Source: Parapedobacter koreensis (GTDB lineage: Bacteria; Bacteroidota; Bacteroidia; Sphingobacteriales; Sphingobacteriaceae). Taken from it: a stretch of 64,000 nucleotides of DNA. Made by a program: the position numbers and the translations under genes. Below are positions 1-9,239 of this stretch, in pieces. The first letter of the stretch is position 1; the number at the start of each line of letters is the position of its first letter. The notes beneath the pieces are model-generated. The model was given only the letters and a program-made list of their open reading frames with translations, did no database searches and had not been told where the DNA came from. The stretch is taken from assembly GCF_900109365.1 (NCBI RefSeq), contig NZ_FNZR01000001.1:186001-250000 (forward strand). The letters run 5' to 3'.

Positions 1-304
1 TAGTGGTCCTGGATACAGTGGGTGCGTGGAGGACGAATGATTCCGGTAGCAAGAAAGCTACCGTTTCCGATTTGGGGTTCGCGTGGCTGTCACCCGTGCG
101 CTGAGTTTCCTTGTCTTCCAGCGCCTTCAGTTTTTCCATCAGTATGCACTGGCCGTTGCAGTGCAGTTCGGGCCTGCCACGGTTTTCGCACAGTTCTTCC
201 GCGATACGCTGCTTATTGGCACCGTACCAGGCGAACACACCAAGGCAGCCGAGGCATTGGTACACCAGTGAAAGCAGAATCAGTATGGAAATAGTCTTTG
301 TCAA
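1..304 (-). CDS. Small membrane protein with CxGQCxLM motif (partial, runs off left edge)
   Basis: An open minus-strand frame enters from the left edge. It begins with one hydrophobic segment (about residues 4-22), then reads AEELCEN, a short spacer and CNGQCILMEKLKALEDKE. The same pattern occurs in the next gene upstream (410-781), so the two are paralogues. No ATG is available; TTG at 304 (an AGGAG lies next to it) or TTG at 328 could start it. The three conserved cysteines in CEN...CxGQC could bind a metal or form a disulfide, which is inference. I recall similar small unnamed proteins in Bacteroidota near metal-response genes. The C-terminus is outside the window. Confidence 0.6.
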   Translation of the reverse strand, partial: MTKTISILILLSLVYQCLGCLGVFAWYGANKQRIAEELCENRGRPELHCNGQCILMEKLKALEDKETQRTGDSHANPKSETVAFLLPESFVLHAPTVSRTT

Positions 305-409
305 ACTCCTATTTGAGCAGTTTCTCAATAATCATAAAGCCCACGAATCCACCTTGTTTTGGAGAAACCAAAACTGCAGATCAGTACGGCATTGCAAGGT
401 TGGCGTCTG

Positions 410-781
410 TCAGGAAATCGGGGGGTGGAAAATGGCTTGTTCCGTTTGGAACAGGTAGTGTGGCTCCGGTTGTGGATAATAGCGGACGATATGCTCAAAA
501 TGGGGGAGCCCTTCCGTGTCTATGCGTTCCGAAGCCTGCGAAAACAAGATGATCTCTTTGAGTTTGAGGTCAGGTTGCTGCTGTTCTTTCTCCTGTTGTT
601 CCTTCAACTTCTTCATTAGCACGCATTGACCTTTGCAGGGACTGTCCAGGACAAAGCGGTTTTCGCATTGGTTTTTGGCGATGAAATCCCGGTTTGCATA
701 GAAACCCGCTGTAACCCACAGGGCCGAAAGGCTCTGCGAAAGCATGGCAAGGGCTAAAATCAATGCAAAAGGCTTATTCAT
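410..781 (-). CDS. Small membrane-anchored protein with CxGQCxLM motif
   Basis: This 123-residue protein has an N-terminal signal or anchor (residues 1-22), then NQCENRF, a spacer and CKGQCVLMKKLKEQQEKEQQQ, a charged segment that is probably helical, and a Pro/His-containing tail. It shares the CEN...CxGQC-LM-KLK signature with the partial gene downstream on the same strand, so the pair looks like a tandem duplication in one transcript. I chose the ATG at 781 because hydrophobicity begins right after it; an in-frame ATG at 790 is possible. Function is unknown. The cysteine triad in an exported protein and the metal-efflux operon nearby make a metal-related role plausible but unproven. Confidence 0.7.
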   Translation of the reverse strand: MNKPFALILALAMLSQSLSALWVTAGFYANRDFIAKNQCENRFVLDSPCKGQCVLMKKLKEQQEKEQQQPDLKLKEIILFSQASERIDTEGLPHFEHIVRYYPQPEPHYLFQTEQAIFHPPIS

Positions 782-950
782 TGCAGGCAAATGTAATGAT
801 TTTTTGTTTTAGGGCAAATCCTGTGATGCTTTCATTATCGGTCGCAATATCCCAACACAGGAATGCTGCGATTTCTTTATCTTTGGCTTATCCGTCAGCG
901 CTGATAAAAGTAAGCATTTCCAGGCCTGCGGAACTTGGACGATAACACGA

Positions 951-1280
951 ATGGATGTAGCTCGATCAATACCAATCTTCATACTCGCGGGACTATGTGA
1001 AATAGGCGGCGGTTACCTCGTGTGGCTTTGGCTGAAGGAAGGCAAGCCGTGGTGGTTTGGCTTGCTTGGTGGTCTGGCACTTGCATGTTACGGTATTGTG
1101 GCGACTTGGCAAACCTCGAACTTCGCGAGGGTATATGCGACATATGGTGGATTTTTCATTGTCATGTCTATTCTTTGGTCCATGAAGTTTGATAACTATT
1201 CGCCAGATAAATACGACATCGTCGGCGCTTTAGTAGCTTTACTGGGCGTTTGCATTATTTATTATGCGCCGAGATCGTGA
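951..1280 (+). CDS. YnfA/UPF0060 family small membrane protein
   Basis: The 109-residue protein is almost entirely hydrophobic, with four predicted membrane helices. It matches the YnfA (UPF0060) family along its length, including the early CEIGGGYLVW segment, WWFGLLGG, RVYATYGG and the final VALLGVCII helix. The family is distantly related to small multidrug resistance transporters, but its substrate is not established. It stands alone, transcribed away from the Cys-motif pair. The ATG at 951 gives the standard family length. Confidence 0.93.
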   Translation: MDVARSIPIFILAGLCEIGGGYLVWLWLKEGKPWWFGLLGGLALACYGIVATWQTSNFARVYATYGGFFIVMSILWSMKFDNYSPDKYDIVGALVALLGVCIIYYAPRS

Positions 1281-1385
1281 GTGAAAATAACGTGGTGTCT
1301 TGCCGCTGATGGAGCTGCACGTTGACAATGACTGTGATTAATGTACTGATGAACATAAAACAATAGCTATTAAACCCTGACAGAC

Positions 1386-1745
1386 ATGCTTAGCGACATT
1401 ATCCCCAAATTGCCCATGCGCAACAAGGCTGCGACATTGGACTTTTACATCGACCAGATGGGTTTCCAACTGTTCGGCAGTGGCGACTACAACGACTACC
1501 TGATGATCCAACGGGACAACATCCAAATCCATTTCTTCCTATTCGAGGCGCTTGACCCGAAAGAAAATTATGGGCAGGTCTATATCAGAACGGATGATAT
1601 TGACGGGTTGTATCAGTCGATGCTGGACAAAAATCTAAGTATACACCCCGCCGGACATTTACAGACAAAGCCTTGGGGGCAAAAAGAATTTTCGATGCTC
1701 GACCCGGACAATAATTTGCTGACCTTTGGGCAATCTATGGCTTAA
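1386..1745 (+). CDS. VOC family (glyoxalase/bleomycin-resistance-like) protein
   Basis: A 119-residue protein of the vicinal oxygen chelate superfamily. It has the two expected beta-alpha-beta-beta-beta modules: an N-terminal KLPMRNKAATLDFYIDQMGF, a DYLMIQRDNIQIHFF strand pair, a second module from VYIRTDDIDGLY, and the closing FSMLDPDNNLLTFGQ. The size and the D-P-D-N-N-L ending resemble ShBle-type bleomycin-binding proteins, but ligand and activity cannot be read from the sequence. Its last bases overlap the convergent YceI-like gene by 4 nt. Confidence 0.88.
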   Translation: MLSDIIPKLPMRNKAATLDFYIDQMGFQLFGSGDYNDYLMIQRDNIQIHFFLFEALDPKENYGQVYIRTDDIDGLYQSMLDKNLSIHPAGHLQTKPWGQKEFSMLDPDNNLLTFGQSMA

Positions 1746-2236
1746 TATGAACGTTTTATTACCGGCACAACCAGTTCAACATCGATGACTTCGCCAATCC
1801 GGTTCTTTTCCAGATTATAATCTTTCCTGTTTAGTTTGAAATTCCCCCTGAAAACGCCTTCGCTACCCGTGTCATCAAAGGTGAAAGGTATTGTCATTTC
1901 TTTCGAGACATTCTTTATGGTGAGTGTGCCTTGAGCGATGAAACCGTCATTGGAAGGAGTAATCTTGGAGGAAGCAAATCGTATGGTCGGATATTGTTCC
2001 GCGTCCAGAAAGTCTTCGGCCTTCGCGTGCCTGTTCTTAAGGCCAAGGCCTGTGCTGATCGTGTTCACATCGACGGTGACATCGAACCGGGAGTTCTGCA
2101 AATCCGTCCTGTCGAAATCGATGGTGCCTTTCAAGCCTTTCAATGTACCCGAAGCGCCCTTGGTGCTGAATTTAATAGTATAGTCGTCATCTTTTACTTG
2201 CCATCCGGTTAAATAAGTGGCAGTGAATTTGAATTT
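1742..2236 (-). CDS. YceI-like protein whose 5' end lacks a start codon
   Basis: The frame encodes a YceI-type lipocalin-like barrel (polyisoprenoid-binding family): GLKGTIDFDRTDL, KNRHAKAEDFLDAEQYPTI and TLTIKNVSKEMTIPFTF are typical. The first available start codon is TTG at 2143, but recognisable family sequence (GWQVKDDDYTIKFSTKG) continues upstream in the same frame to an in-frame TAA at 2237-2239, with no ATG, GTG or TTG in between. The gene therefore either starts at the TTG and lacks its first strands, or has lost its start through a small mutation just after the DUF2231 stop. It is the last gene of a three-gene minus-strand operon. Confidence 0.75.
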   Translation of the reverse strand, partial: KFKFTATYLTGWQVKDDDYTIKFSTKGASGTLKGLKGTIDFDRTDLQNSRFDVTVDVNTISTGLGLKNRHAKAEDFLDAEQYPTIRFASSKITPSNDGFIAQGTLTIKNVSKEMTIPFTFDDTGSEGVFRGNFKLNRKDYNLEKNRIGEVIDVELVVPVIKRSY

Positions 2237-2244
2237 TTATCAAA

Positions 2245-2748
2245 TCACCGCCTAAACTCCCCGCAATCGGCAGCGGGCTGCCGTACGCCCGCACCTTGCT
2301 GGTAGACAAGGGAGGCCCCGAGATGTCCGGTATAAACCAGCGCACCCGCACCGCCCAGCACAAAGATAATAGCCAGCAAAGCGAACAGGCGTTTAAAGGG
2401 TACCAAGTGCCGTAGCTTGTACAATCCAAGGCCTACGGTATACAGGATAGCGGCGCAATACCCCCACCACAGATGCGACTTCAGTACATCAGGATCGCAG
2501 ATGCGGCGTACCTCGGTATTGTAAGACCACAGACCGGTATAAATGGCCAGCCATGCCATGGCGGTACCGATACCCAGCAGCCATGAAAAAGAACGGACCA
2601 GAAACGGCCCGTTCTCTTTATTCGTACTGAACAGCAGAAAAATCCCGACCAATGCAGCCAACAGTAATAGGGCAATCGGGAAATGGACTACCATCGGGTG
2701 CCACAGTTCTTTCCGCCACATGGACGGTAGCTGCTGCAACGGTATCAC
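2245..2748 (-). CDS. DUF2231 family membrane protein
   Basis: A 167-residue membrane protein with four hydrophobic helices. It begins with the family motif HPMVVHFPIALLLLAAL (residues about 17-33) and ends with GHLGASLVYQQGAGV, both characteristic of DUF2231. Members are often found near cytochromes or metal-handling genes, and the conserved histidines have led to suggestions of heme or metal binding; this is not established here. Its ATG overlaps the stop of the upstream lipoprotein gene by 4 nt, indicating translational coupling. The YceI-like gene follows immediately. Confidence 0.85.
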   Translation of the reverse strand: MIPLQQLPSMWRKELWHPMVVHFPIALLLLAALVGIFLLFSTNKENGPFLVRSFSWLLGIGTAMAWLAIYTGLWSYNTEVRRICDPDVLKSHLWWGYCAAILYTVGLGLYKLRHLVPFKRLFALLAIIFVLGGAGALVYTGHLGASLVYQQGAGVRQPAADCGEFRR

Positions 2749-3071
2749 AGGATTTTGACCGCGATGGGTTCCAATTTGTTTCCTGTCTTCTCGACCTGTA
2801 CCTCGACATTTCCGCCTTCGGTAAGCTCGCCGAATTCCGCAGACGAGCCATCTGCCCGAGTCAAGGTTGTTTGTTCGGTGAAGTACAGTTCGAGCAGCTT
2901 GCCGTCGGCAGTTCGCACGTAGATTTCCTGTTCACCGGGATCCACTTCCTCAGCAACGCCCTGATAAGTTCCGGATTCAACAATATCCGTGTCCCGGCTT
3001 GCTTCACCACAGGATTGGAAAACGAATAGTCCGCATATCGCGACGGTCATAACAATGATCAATTTTTTCAT
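2745..3071 (-). CDS. Small lipoprotein, OB-like beta-rich
   Basis: A 108-residue lipoprotein: a signal peptide ends in the lipobox FQSC (Cys20). The mature part reads as short beta strands (TYQGVAEEVDPGEQEIYVRTADGKLLELYF, then EGGNVEVQVEKTGNKLEPIAVKIL), like a small OB-fold or SH3-like barrel. I cannot name a family. It is first in the operon with DUF2231 and YceI, with an ATGA overlap to the next gene. The upstream region (3072-3155) is very AT-rich and probably holds the promoter. Confidence 0.75.
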   Translation of the reverse strand: MKKLIIVMTVAICGLFVFQSCGEASRDTDIVESGTYQGVAEEVDPGEQEIYVRTADGKLLELYFTEQTTLTRADGSSAEFGELTEGGNVEVQVEKTGNKLEPIAVKIL

Positions 3072-3155
3072 CTTACATGCATTAAATAGTTAAAAAATTA
3101 ATTATTAATAAGTTACATTATTTAACAATGCCCTACTAGAAATGTTTTTTGAATC

Positions 3156-4319
3156 TTATCCTCCTTCTTCCCCATTTTTCAGCATCATCAGCAGCGAGTA
3201 GGCGTTTTTAAGCACGATGTCGTTTTCCGGCAGCCCGGAAACGATTTGGACGTATCCATCTGCTGTATGTCCGATCTCAACGGCCCGCATCGCAAACCGC
3301 CGTTCTCCCTCGGCGCTGAACACGTAATGTTTGTTCTGCCAGCGCACCACCGCCTCCTCGGGCAAGGTCTGCCCGGCCTCGTCGCTTAGCTGGATTTCCG
3401 CCGTCACGAATGTCCCGGGCATCAATGGTGCCGGGGAGGATGTGAATGAACACCACACTTCCACAGCCCGGTTTTCGTTGATACTCCCGTTGATCAGTTC
3501 CACAGTCGCCTCGTATCGCTTGCGGGGATCCGTATTGGCATAACACGATACCCGCTGTCCCTGTTTCAATAACCGGGCGTCTTTTTCGTAAACGGAAAGG
3601 GCAAGATAGACCTTTGAGGGATCCACCAGTTCGAACAGCACGTCTTCCGGGGCGGTGTATTTACCGGGATTTGCGAGTACGTTGCTCACAATCCCGTTGA
3701 TGGGTGAGCGCAGTTCCACTTCCCGCGTGATGTGGCTTTCATCCAGGGTGGCTGGGTCTATCCCGATAAGCCGCAGCTTTTCGCCTTGTGAGGCCACCAG
3801 TATCCGCTGGTTTTCGTATTCGGCACGTGCCTGCTGGAAAACCTTGTCACTGGCAGACTGTGTGCTGTTCAGCACCTGCTGTCGTTTGTAGTCCGCCTGC
3901 GCTGCCACTAACCGACTTTTGGCCATCAGGTAGTCTTCCTGAAGCTGGATAAATGCCATGTCTTCCAACGTGGCCATCACCGTCCCTTTTCGAACCGGGG
4001 CACCGTTGACGAGCCGGACGCTGCTTAGGTATCCACCCATGGGGAAGCCTACGGTGTGGCGGTTTTCCGGCGGGGCCACCGCCAAGCCATTCACTGTGAT
4101 GGCCGCAGAGGATGCCTTCTGTGCTGCTTTGCCTGTCTCGATATCGGCATGTTGCAGTTGAGCTTCGGTGAGTTCGACGATTTCTTGCCCTCGTGTGCTG
4201 TCGGCCGTGACAGTTTTGCTGTCCTGCTCTGCCGATGGCCCATTTTCGCCTATACAGGCGCATATGCCACAGGATAGTGCAAGCAGGAACGCAAATGCCG
4301 TGGTTTTTTCTGTTTTCAT
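3156..4319 (-). CDS. Periplasmic adaptor of heavy-metal RND efflux pump (CusB/CzcB type)
   Basis: A lipoprotein adaptor of about 387 residues. A signal peptide leads to a Cys-containing lipobox region, followed by the biotinyl-lipoyl half (GYLSSVRLVNGAPVRKGTVMATL), a helical hairpin (QEDYLMAKSRLVAAQADYKR), the second lipoyl half (LRSPINGIVSNVLANPGKYT) and a beta-barrel/membrane-proximal domain. This is the order in CusB/CzcB membrane fusion proteins. I chose ATG 4319, two bases past the CusA stop; ATG 4334 would add five residues and overlap that gene. No His-rich metal-binding N-terminus is visible. It works with the fused CusA-TolC protein encoded just upstream. Confidence 0.88.
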   Translation of the reverse strand: MKTEKTTAFAFLLALSCGICACIGENGPSAEQDSKTVTADSTRGQEIVELTEAQLQHADIETGKAAQKASSAAITVNGLAVAPPENRHTVGFPMGGYLSSVRLVNGAPVRKGTVMATLEDMAFIQLQEDYLMAKSRLVAAQADYKRQQVLNSTQSASDKVFQQARAEYENQRILVASQGEKLRLIGIDPATLDESHITREVELRSPINGIVSNVLANPGKYTAPEDVLFELVDPSKVYLALSVYEKDARLLKQGQRVSCYANTDPRKRYEATVELINGSINENRAVEVWCSFTSSPAPLMPGTFVTAEIQLSDEAGQTLPEEAVVRWQNKHYVFSAEGERRFAMRAVEIGHTADGYVQIVSGLPENDIVLKNAYSLLMMLKNGEEGG

Positions 4320-4320
4320 G

Positions 4321-7300
4321 TTATTTCTTGTCATTGTTGATGGCTGTTAATGCTTCTATTGCTATCGCTGCCCGGTTGAGCTCGCGGATGGTTTCGAGGT
4401 AGTCGGCCTTGGTGGTAAATACCTGGTTGGTGAGCAGCGTCCATTGCAGGTAATCGATTTCCCCGGCTTCTAATTTCCTGCTGGCTGCAGCCAACATTTC
4501 ATCCTGGTTGGGCAGTATTTCGTCGCCGTACAATGCCAGACGGCCGCGCAGTTGGCGGTATTGCAGCAGCAGATTTTCCCATTGATTGTACAACGACTTG
4601 CGTACAGTTTCTTCCGCTTTTTCTGCGCCGCGCACCGCTACCCTCGCTGCCCTGATGCGGGCATGCTGGGCACCAGTGAAGATGGGTATGCCCAAGCCCA
4701 CGCTGACGGCACCGAAGCGATCTCTCCTGCCCATGTAGGTCTCGGTACCCTGATCATCGGTCTGCCAGCCAATGATGCTCATGTTGCCATAACCAAGCTG
4801 GATGGTGGGTAGCAGCTTGCTCCGTTCCAGCGCGAGGGCCGTTTCCCGAAGAATGGTTTCCGCCTGTTTTTCCAGGACAGCCGGAGCCGAACGCACCTCA
4901 GCAGTGTCTGCAACGGGCAGCGCGTTGCGGTAGCACAGGGTATCTGCAACAGGCAGCAACTTTTTGTCCGATTGCAGCAGGAATCCCAGCCTGTTGGACT
5001 GTACCTGTTCCTCGGCGAGCAGTTGTTCCAACTGTGCCCGCACTTGCAGCCGCTGGTTGGCGGCGGTTGTCCGTTCAAGAATATCCACATCGCCCGCGGC
5101 AAAGCGATCTTCGGTCTTCCGGAGGAAGGCACCGTAGACGCTGTCTGCCTGTTCCAGCACCTGCTTTTTCGATTGCAGCAAAATCAACTCATAGAACACC
5201 GATTTCACCTCGGCTTCAAGGGCTTTCTGCCAGACCATCGTGCCCGCCATGCTCCGCTCAAGCTGTGCCCGGTAGACCGCCTTCTGCCGGGTATAAACCG
5301 TGGGAAACTCAAAGCCCTGGGAAATGCTGAACCGCGTGTCATTGGCACCGCTGTTCAACTGCCCGTATTCCATGCCCAAATCAGTTTTGCCGATGTCGTA
5401 GGCACTGCTGACCAATTCGCGGTAATAGGCATCATTCAACCGCGCTGCTTCCATGCCCGGATGTCTGGAAAGAGCCATGCCAAGGGCTTCATTAAGGGTA
5501 ATCGGCTGCTGTGCCTGTGCCAACGGCAAGGCAAAAAAACCGATAAGCAGCAACAGTGCTTTCTTCGGTCTGAAGTGACCGAATCCCCGTTCAAAAAGGA
5601 TGTAGAAAATGGGCAGCACGAACAGGGTCAGGAGCGTGGACACGATCAGTCCGCCGATGACCACCGTGGCAAGCGGCTTCTGTACGGCTCCACCCGCGCC
5701 AGTGCTGATGGCCATCGGGATGAAACCCAAGGAGGGAACCAGCGCAGTCATCAATACCGCCCGTAGTTTGGACTTGGTGGCATGGATGACTACCCGCGTG
5801 AGGTCGTCCCAACCTTCCTTCCGCAGCCGGTTAAACTCGGCGACCAGTAGGATCCCGTTGAGCACGGCCACCCCGAAGAGGGCAATGAAACCGACACCTG
5901 CCGAAATGCTGAATGGGAATCCCCGCACCCAAAGGGCCAGTATGCCACCGATGGCCGACAGCGGGATGGCGGTATAAATCAGCAAACCCTGCTTCACCGA
6001 ATTAAATGCGAAATACAGGAGCAGGAAAATGAGCAGCAGTGCCACGGGCACTACGATACCCAGGCGGGCCTTGGCGGCATTCATATTTTCAAATGAACCA
6101 CCGTAGACAATGCTGTAACCAGCGGGCAGCGGTAGCTGGCGAGCCACCTTGGCCTGCAATTCCTCTACGATGCTCTGCACGTCACGGCCGGACACATTAA
6201 AGCCCAGCACGATGCGCCTACGGGTATCTTCGCGCTGGATCTGGTTCACACCTTCCTCTTCGACTACGGATGCGACATGGGACAATGGTATCTGCTGCCC
6301 GTTGGCGGCGGTGACCAATAGGTTGCGGATGTCATTGATACTCTTGCGGATTTCTCCCTCCAGCCGGACGACCATGTCGAAGCGCCGCTCCCCCTCAAAT
6401 ACCTGTCCGGCGCTTTGCCCCGCGAAGGCCGTGTTGACCACCCGGTTGACATTGCCCACATCCAGCCCGTAGGTGGCCATGGCCTTCCGGTCATAGCGGA
6501 TGACCACCTGGGGCATGCCCGTCACCGTTTCCTCGTAGCTATTGATGGCCCCCGGCACCGTCTGGATAATGCGGTTGAGCCGATGGGCATAGTGGGTGAG
6601 GGAATCCAGGTTCTCACCGAATATTTTGCAGACCACGTCCTGACGGGCTCCGGTCATCAGCTCGTTGAAACGCATCTGCACCGGAAACTGGAACCCGACG
6701 GTGATGCCCGGTACGGCCCGCAGTTCCTCGGTCATCCGATCCGCCAGCTCGGGAAACGAAGCTGCACTAGTCCATTCCTTTTTATCCTTTAGGATAACCA
6801 CCATGTCACCTGCCTCCAACGGCATGGGATCCGTGGGGATTTCCGCGCTGCCTATCTTGGTGACAATCTTTTCCACCTCGGGGAATTTTTCCAGCAGGAT
6901 GCCGCTGGCCTGCTGGGTCGTACGAATGGTGTTATTCAGGCTGGCTCCCGTGAGCAACCGGGTTTCCACGGCAAAATCACCCTCTTCGATTTCGGGTATG
7001 AACTCGCCGCCCATCCCGCGGAGTATCCATAACGACAGTGCGAATAGTGCCAGTACGGTCAAGATAATGGCCTTCGGACGAGACAACGCTCCTCGGAGTA
7101 GAGGCTGATACCTGCGCTCCAGCCAGGTCATCATCCGGTCTGCGGCGGTCTGCTTATGGTTCAGCTTCTTCTGGAGGAATAGGGCACTCATCATCGGCAC
7201 GTAGGTGACTGACAGCACAAATGCGCCCAGTATCGCGAAGGCGATGGTGAGCGCCATTGGCTGGAACATCTTACCTTCGATACCCTGCAGGGAAAGGATG

Positions 7301-8694
7301 GGCAGGTACACGATGAGGATAATGATCTGGCTGAATACGGCAGATTTGATGGTATGGCCAGCGGAATGCCCGACCTCCCGATCCATATCCTGCTGGCTGA
7401 TGCGGGATATCCCCCTGAACAGCTTGGAATGTGATAGGCGGTGCATGATCGCCTCCACGACGATAACCGATCCGTCCACGATGAGGCCAAAGTCGATGGC
7501 ACCAAGGCTCATCAAGTTGCCACCCACGCCAAAGCGGTTCATCAGGATAATGGCAAACAGCATGGACAGCGGGATAACCGAGGAGACAATGAGTCCTGCC
7601 CGGAGGCTGCCCAGGAAAAAGACCAGTACAAAGACCACGATGAGCGCCCCTTCGATAAGGTTGGTTTCCACCGTGGAGATGGCATTGTCCACCATCTTTG
7701 TCCGGTCGAGGAACGGTTCGATGGTAACGCCTTCGGGGAGATCTTGCTGTATCTCGGCCACGCGTTCTTTGATCCGTTTTACGACGTTTGCCGCGTTCTC
7801 GCCCTTCAGCATCATCACCACGGCACCGGCCACTTCGCCTTGGTCATTGTAGGTCATGGCGCCATACCGAATGGCTGAGCCGATGCCCACTGTCGCTACA
7901 TTGCGCACCAGCAGCGGCATGCCGTTGTCCTGTGTTTTCACGACGATGTCCCCAATGTCTTCGAGACTACCGGTCAACCCTTCACTCCGGATATACAGCA
8001 CAGTGGGTCCTTTTTCGATATAGGCACCGCCGGTATTCTGGTTGTTCCGCTCCAAGGCGTCGAACAAGTCGGTGATACCCATACCATGGGCTTTGAGCCG
8101 ATCCTGACGGATGGCGATTTCGTACTGCTTCAAGTGGCCGCCGAAGCTGGAGACATCGGCTACACCTGGCGTACCCAATAGTCGCCTGCGCACGATCCAG
8201 TCCTGGATGGTGCGCAACTCCATGGCGGAGTATTGCTTTTCATACCCCGGCAAGGGGCGCACCACGTACTGGTAGATTTCACCCAACCCCGTGGAAACTG
8301 GCGCAAGATCTGGCGTGCCAATGCCCTCCGGCAGGTCACGCGTGACCTGCTGGAGCCGTTCGCTGATCTGCTGCCTGGCCCAGTAGAGGTCGGTATCTTG
8401 GTCAAAGACTACCGTAACCAAGGATAGCCCGAAACGCGAAAAACTCCGGATTTGCCGCAGGCCAGGGATGCTGCTGCAGGCCTGCTCAATGGGAAAGGTG
8501 ATGAGGCGTTCCACGTCGGGGGCGCCCAGGGAAGGTGATACCGTCAATACCTGCACCTGGTTGTCCGTGATGTCAGGCAGGGCATCAATGGGTAGGCGGG
8601 TGGCCTCATAGCCACCCCAAAGGATAAGGGCAATGGTGAATAGCCCGATTATCAGCTTATTCTGTATAGAAAAGCCGATGATTTTATTCAGCAT
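4321..8694 (-). CDS. CusA/CzcA-type RND metal efflux pump fused to a TolC-like outer membrane domain
   Basis: A 1457-residue fusion. Residues 1 to about 1035 are a full HME-type RND permease (NKIIGFSIQNKLIIGLF start; DFGLIVDGSVIVVEA in TM4 with the proton-relay Asp; second repeat with GVAVLNGILLVAEFNRLR). A short hydrophobic stretch like an internal signal (LLLLIGFFALPLAQAQ) then leads into a TolC/CusC-type outer membrane efflux domain (PITLNEALGMALSRHPG to the end). Such inner/outer membrane fusions are known from Bacteroidota metal pumps. With the adaptor downstream this makes a two-gene tripartite exporter, probably for Cu, Zn, Co or Cd; the metal cannot be told from sequence. Confidence 0.93.
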   Translation of the reverse strand: MLNKIIGFSIQNKLIIGLFTIALILWGGYEATRLPIDALPDITDNQVQVLTVSPSLGAPDVERLITFPIEQACSSIPGLRQIRSFSRFGLSLVTVVFDQDTDLYWARQQISERLQQVTRDLPEGIGTPDLAPVSTGLGEIYQYVVRPLPGYEKQYSAMELRTIQDWIVRRRLLGTPGVADVSSFGGHLKQYEIAIRQDRLKAHGMGITDLFDALERNNQNTGGAYIEKGPTVLYIRSEGLTGSLEDIGDIVVKTQDNGMPLLVRNVATVGIGSAIRYGAMTYNDQGEVAGAVVMMLKGENAANVVKRIKERVAEIQQDLPEGVTIEPFLDRTKMVDNAISTVETNLIEGALIVVFVLVFFLGSLRAGLIVSSVIPLSMLFAIILMNRFGVGGNLMSLGAIDFGLIVDGSVIVVEAIMHRLSHSKLFRGISRISQQDMDREVGHSAGHTIKSAVFSQIIILIVYLPILSLQGIEGKMFQPMALTIAFAILGAFVLSVTYVPMMSALFLQKKLNHKQTAADRMMTWLERRYQPLLRGALSRPKAIILTVLALFALSLWILRGMGGEFIPEIEEGDFAVETRLLTGASLNNTIRTTQQASGILLEKFPEVEKIVTKIGSAEIPTDPMPLEAGDMVVILKDKKEWTSAASFPELADRMTEELRAVPGITVGFQFPVQMRFNELMTGARQDVVCKIFGENLDSLTHYAHRLNRIIQTVPGAINSYEETVTGMPQVVIRYDRKAMATYGLDVGNVNRVVNTAFAGQSAGQVFEGERRFDMVVRLEGEIRKSINDIRNLLVTAANGQQIPLSHVASVVEEEGVNQIQREDTRRRIVLGFNVSGRDVQSIVEELQAKVARQLPLPAGYSIVYGGSFENMNAAKARLGIVVPVALLLIFLLLYFAFNSVKQGLLIYTAIPLSAIGGILALWVRGFPFSISAGVGFIALFGVAVLNGILLVAEFNRLRKEGWDDLTRVVIHATKSKLRAVLMTALVPSLGFIPMAISTGAGGAVQKPLATVVIGGLIVSTLLTLFVLPIFYILFERGFGHFRPKKALLLLIGFFALPLAQAQQPITLNEALGMALSRHPGMEAARLNDAYYRELVSSAYDIGKTDLGMEYGQLNSGANDTRFSISQGFEFPTVYTRQKAVYRAQLERSMAGTMVWQKALEAEVKSVFYELILLQSKKQVLEQADSVYGAFLRKTEDRFAAGDVDILERTTAANQRLQVRAQLEQLLAEEQVQSNRLGFLLQSDKKLLPVADTLCYRNALPVADTAEVRSAPAVLEKQAETILRETALALERSKLLPTIQLGYGNMSIIGWQTDDQGTETYMGRRDRFGAVSVGLGIPIFTGAQHARIRAARVAVRGAEKAEETVRKSLYNQWENLLLQYRQLRGRLALYGDEILPNQDEMLAAASRKLEAGEIDYLQWTLLTNQVFTTKADYLETIRELNRAAIAIEALTAINNDKK

Positions 8695-8800
8695 AGTTCA
8701 ATAACCGTTAATTTTAAATGATATTACATACAACCGACCGTGCGAAACCTTCAAAAAGTGAGGAATCAAACCAGACGTATATCATGAAAAGAAGAAACGG

Positions 8801-9181
8801 TTAGGCCCGTGGGGGTCTGAACTGGGATTGCTGGTAAGGTGTAGGGATGTGGAGCAAATAATAATACGAAAACGAATAACCACCGGACAATTCTGCCGCT
8901 TTTGGAAGATAAGTGAATCTTGTCGCAGCGTGGAAGTCAAAACCGCCTGCATGGGACGTGTGGCTTTTGAAAGGCAGTTGCATGTCACGGCTTTCGTCCT
9001 TATCCGTATGCTTTTCGAAGGAATAGTGATGCGTGAGAAAATTCAGAAATGAAATGTCTGTCTCACGTTGTTGGTGCTCCTGAAAATGTTCAAATAACAC
9101 CGGAATCTTCAACAGCTGTTCAAGTAAAAACACATTGAACGTGATGGAAATCAGCAATGGATATGTGAATAGACTTTTCAC
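8801..9181 (-). CDS. Hypothetical His-rich exported protein upstream of metal pump
   Basis: A 126-residue protein with an N-terminal hydrophobic segment (residues 4-20) and a charged, His-rich body (LTHHYSFEKHTDKDESRDMQLPFKSHTSHAGGFDFHAATRF), then a Tyr/Pro-rich tail. It is encoded on the same strand about 100 nt upstream of the CusA-TolC fusion, presumably at the head of the same operon. Small His-rich exported proteins in this position are common in Bacteroidota metal operons, but I know of no assigned function. Metal buffering or sensing is inference. Confidence 0.65.
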   Translation of the reverse strand: MKSLFTYPLLISITFNVFLLEQLLKIPVLFEHFQEHQQRETDISFLNFLTHHYSFEKHTDKDESRDMQLPFKSHTSHAGGFDFHAATRFTYLPKAAELSGGYSFSYYYLLHIPTPYQQSQFRPPRA

Positions 9182-9239
9182 TTGTGCAAACTTATGGCAA
9201 ATTTTAAAGAAAAAGAAGCCTTATCCCTGATTTCCTCGG

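Noticed and set aside
22-619. Several plus-strand frames in the first 600 bases
   Set aside because: They are antisense to the two Cys-motif membrane proteins and have no recognisable features.
4321-8694. CusA-TolC fusion as a novel architecture or assembly artefact
   Set aside because: Fusions of this length are known in Bacteroidota metal pumps and the frame is continuous.
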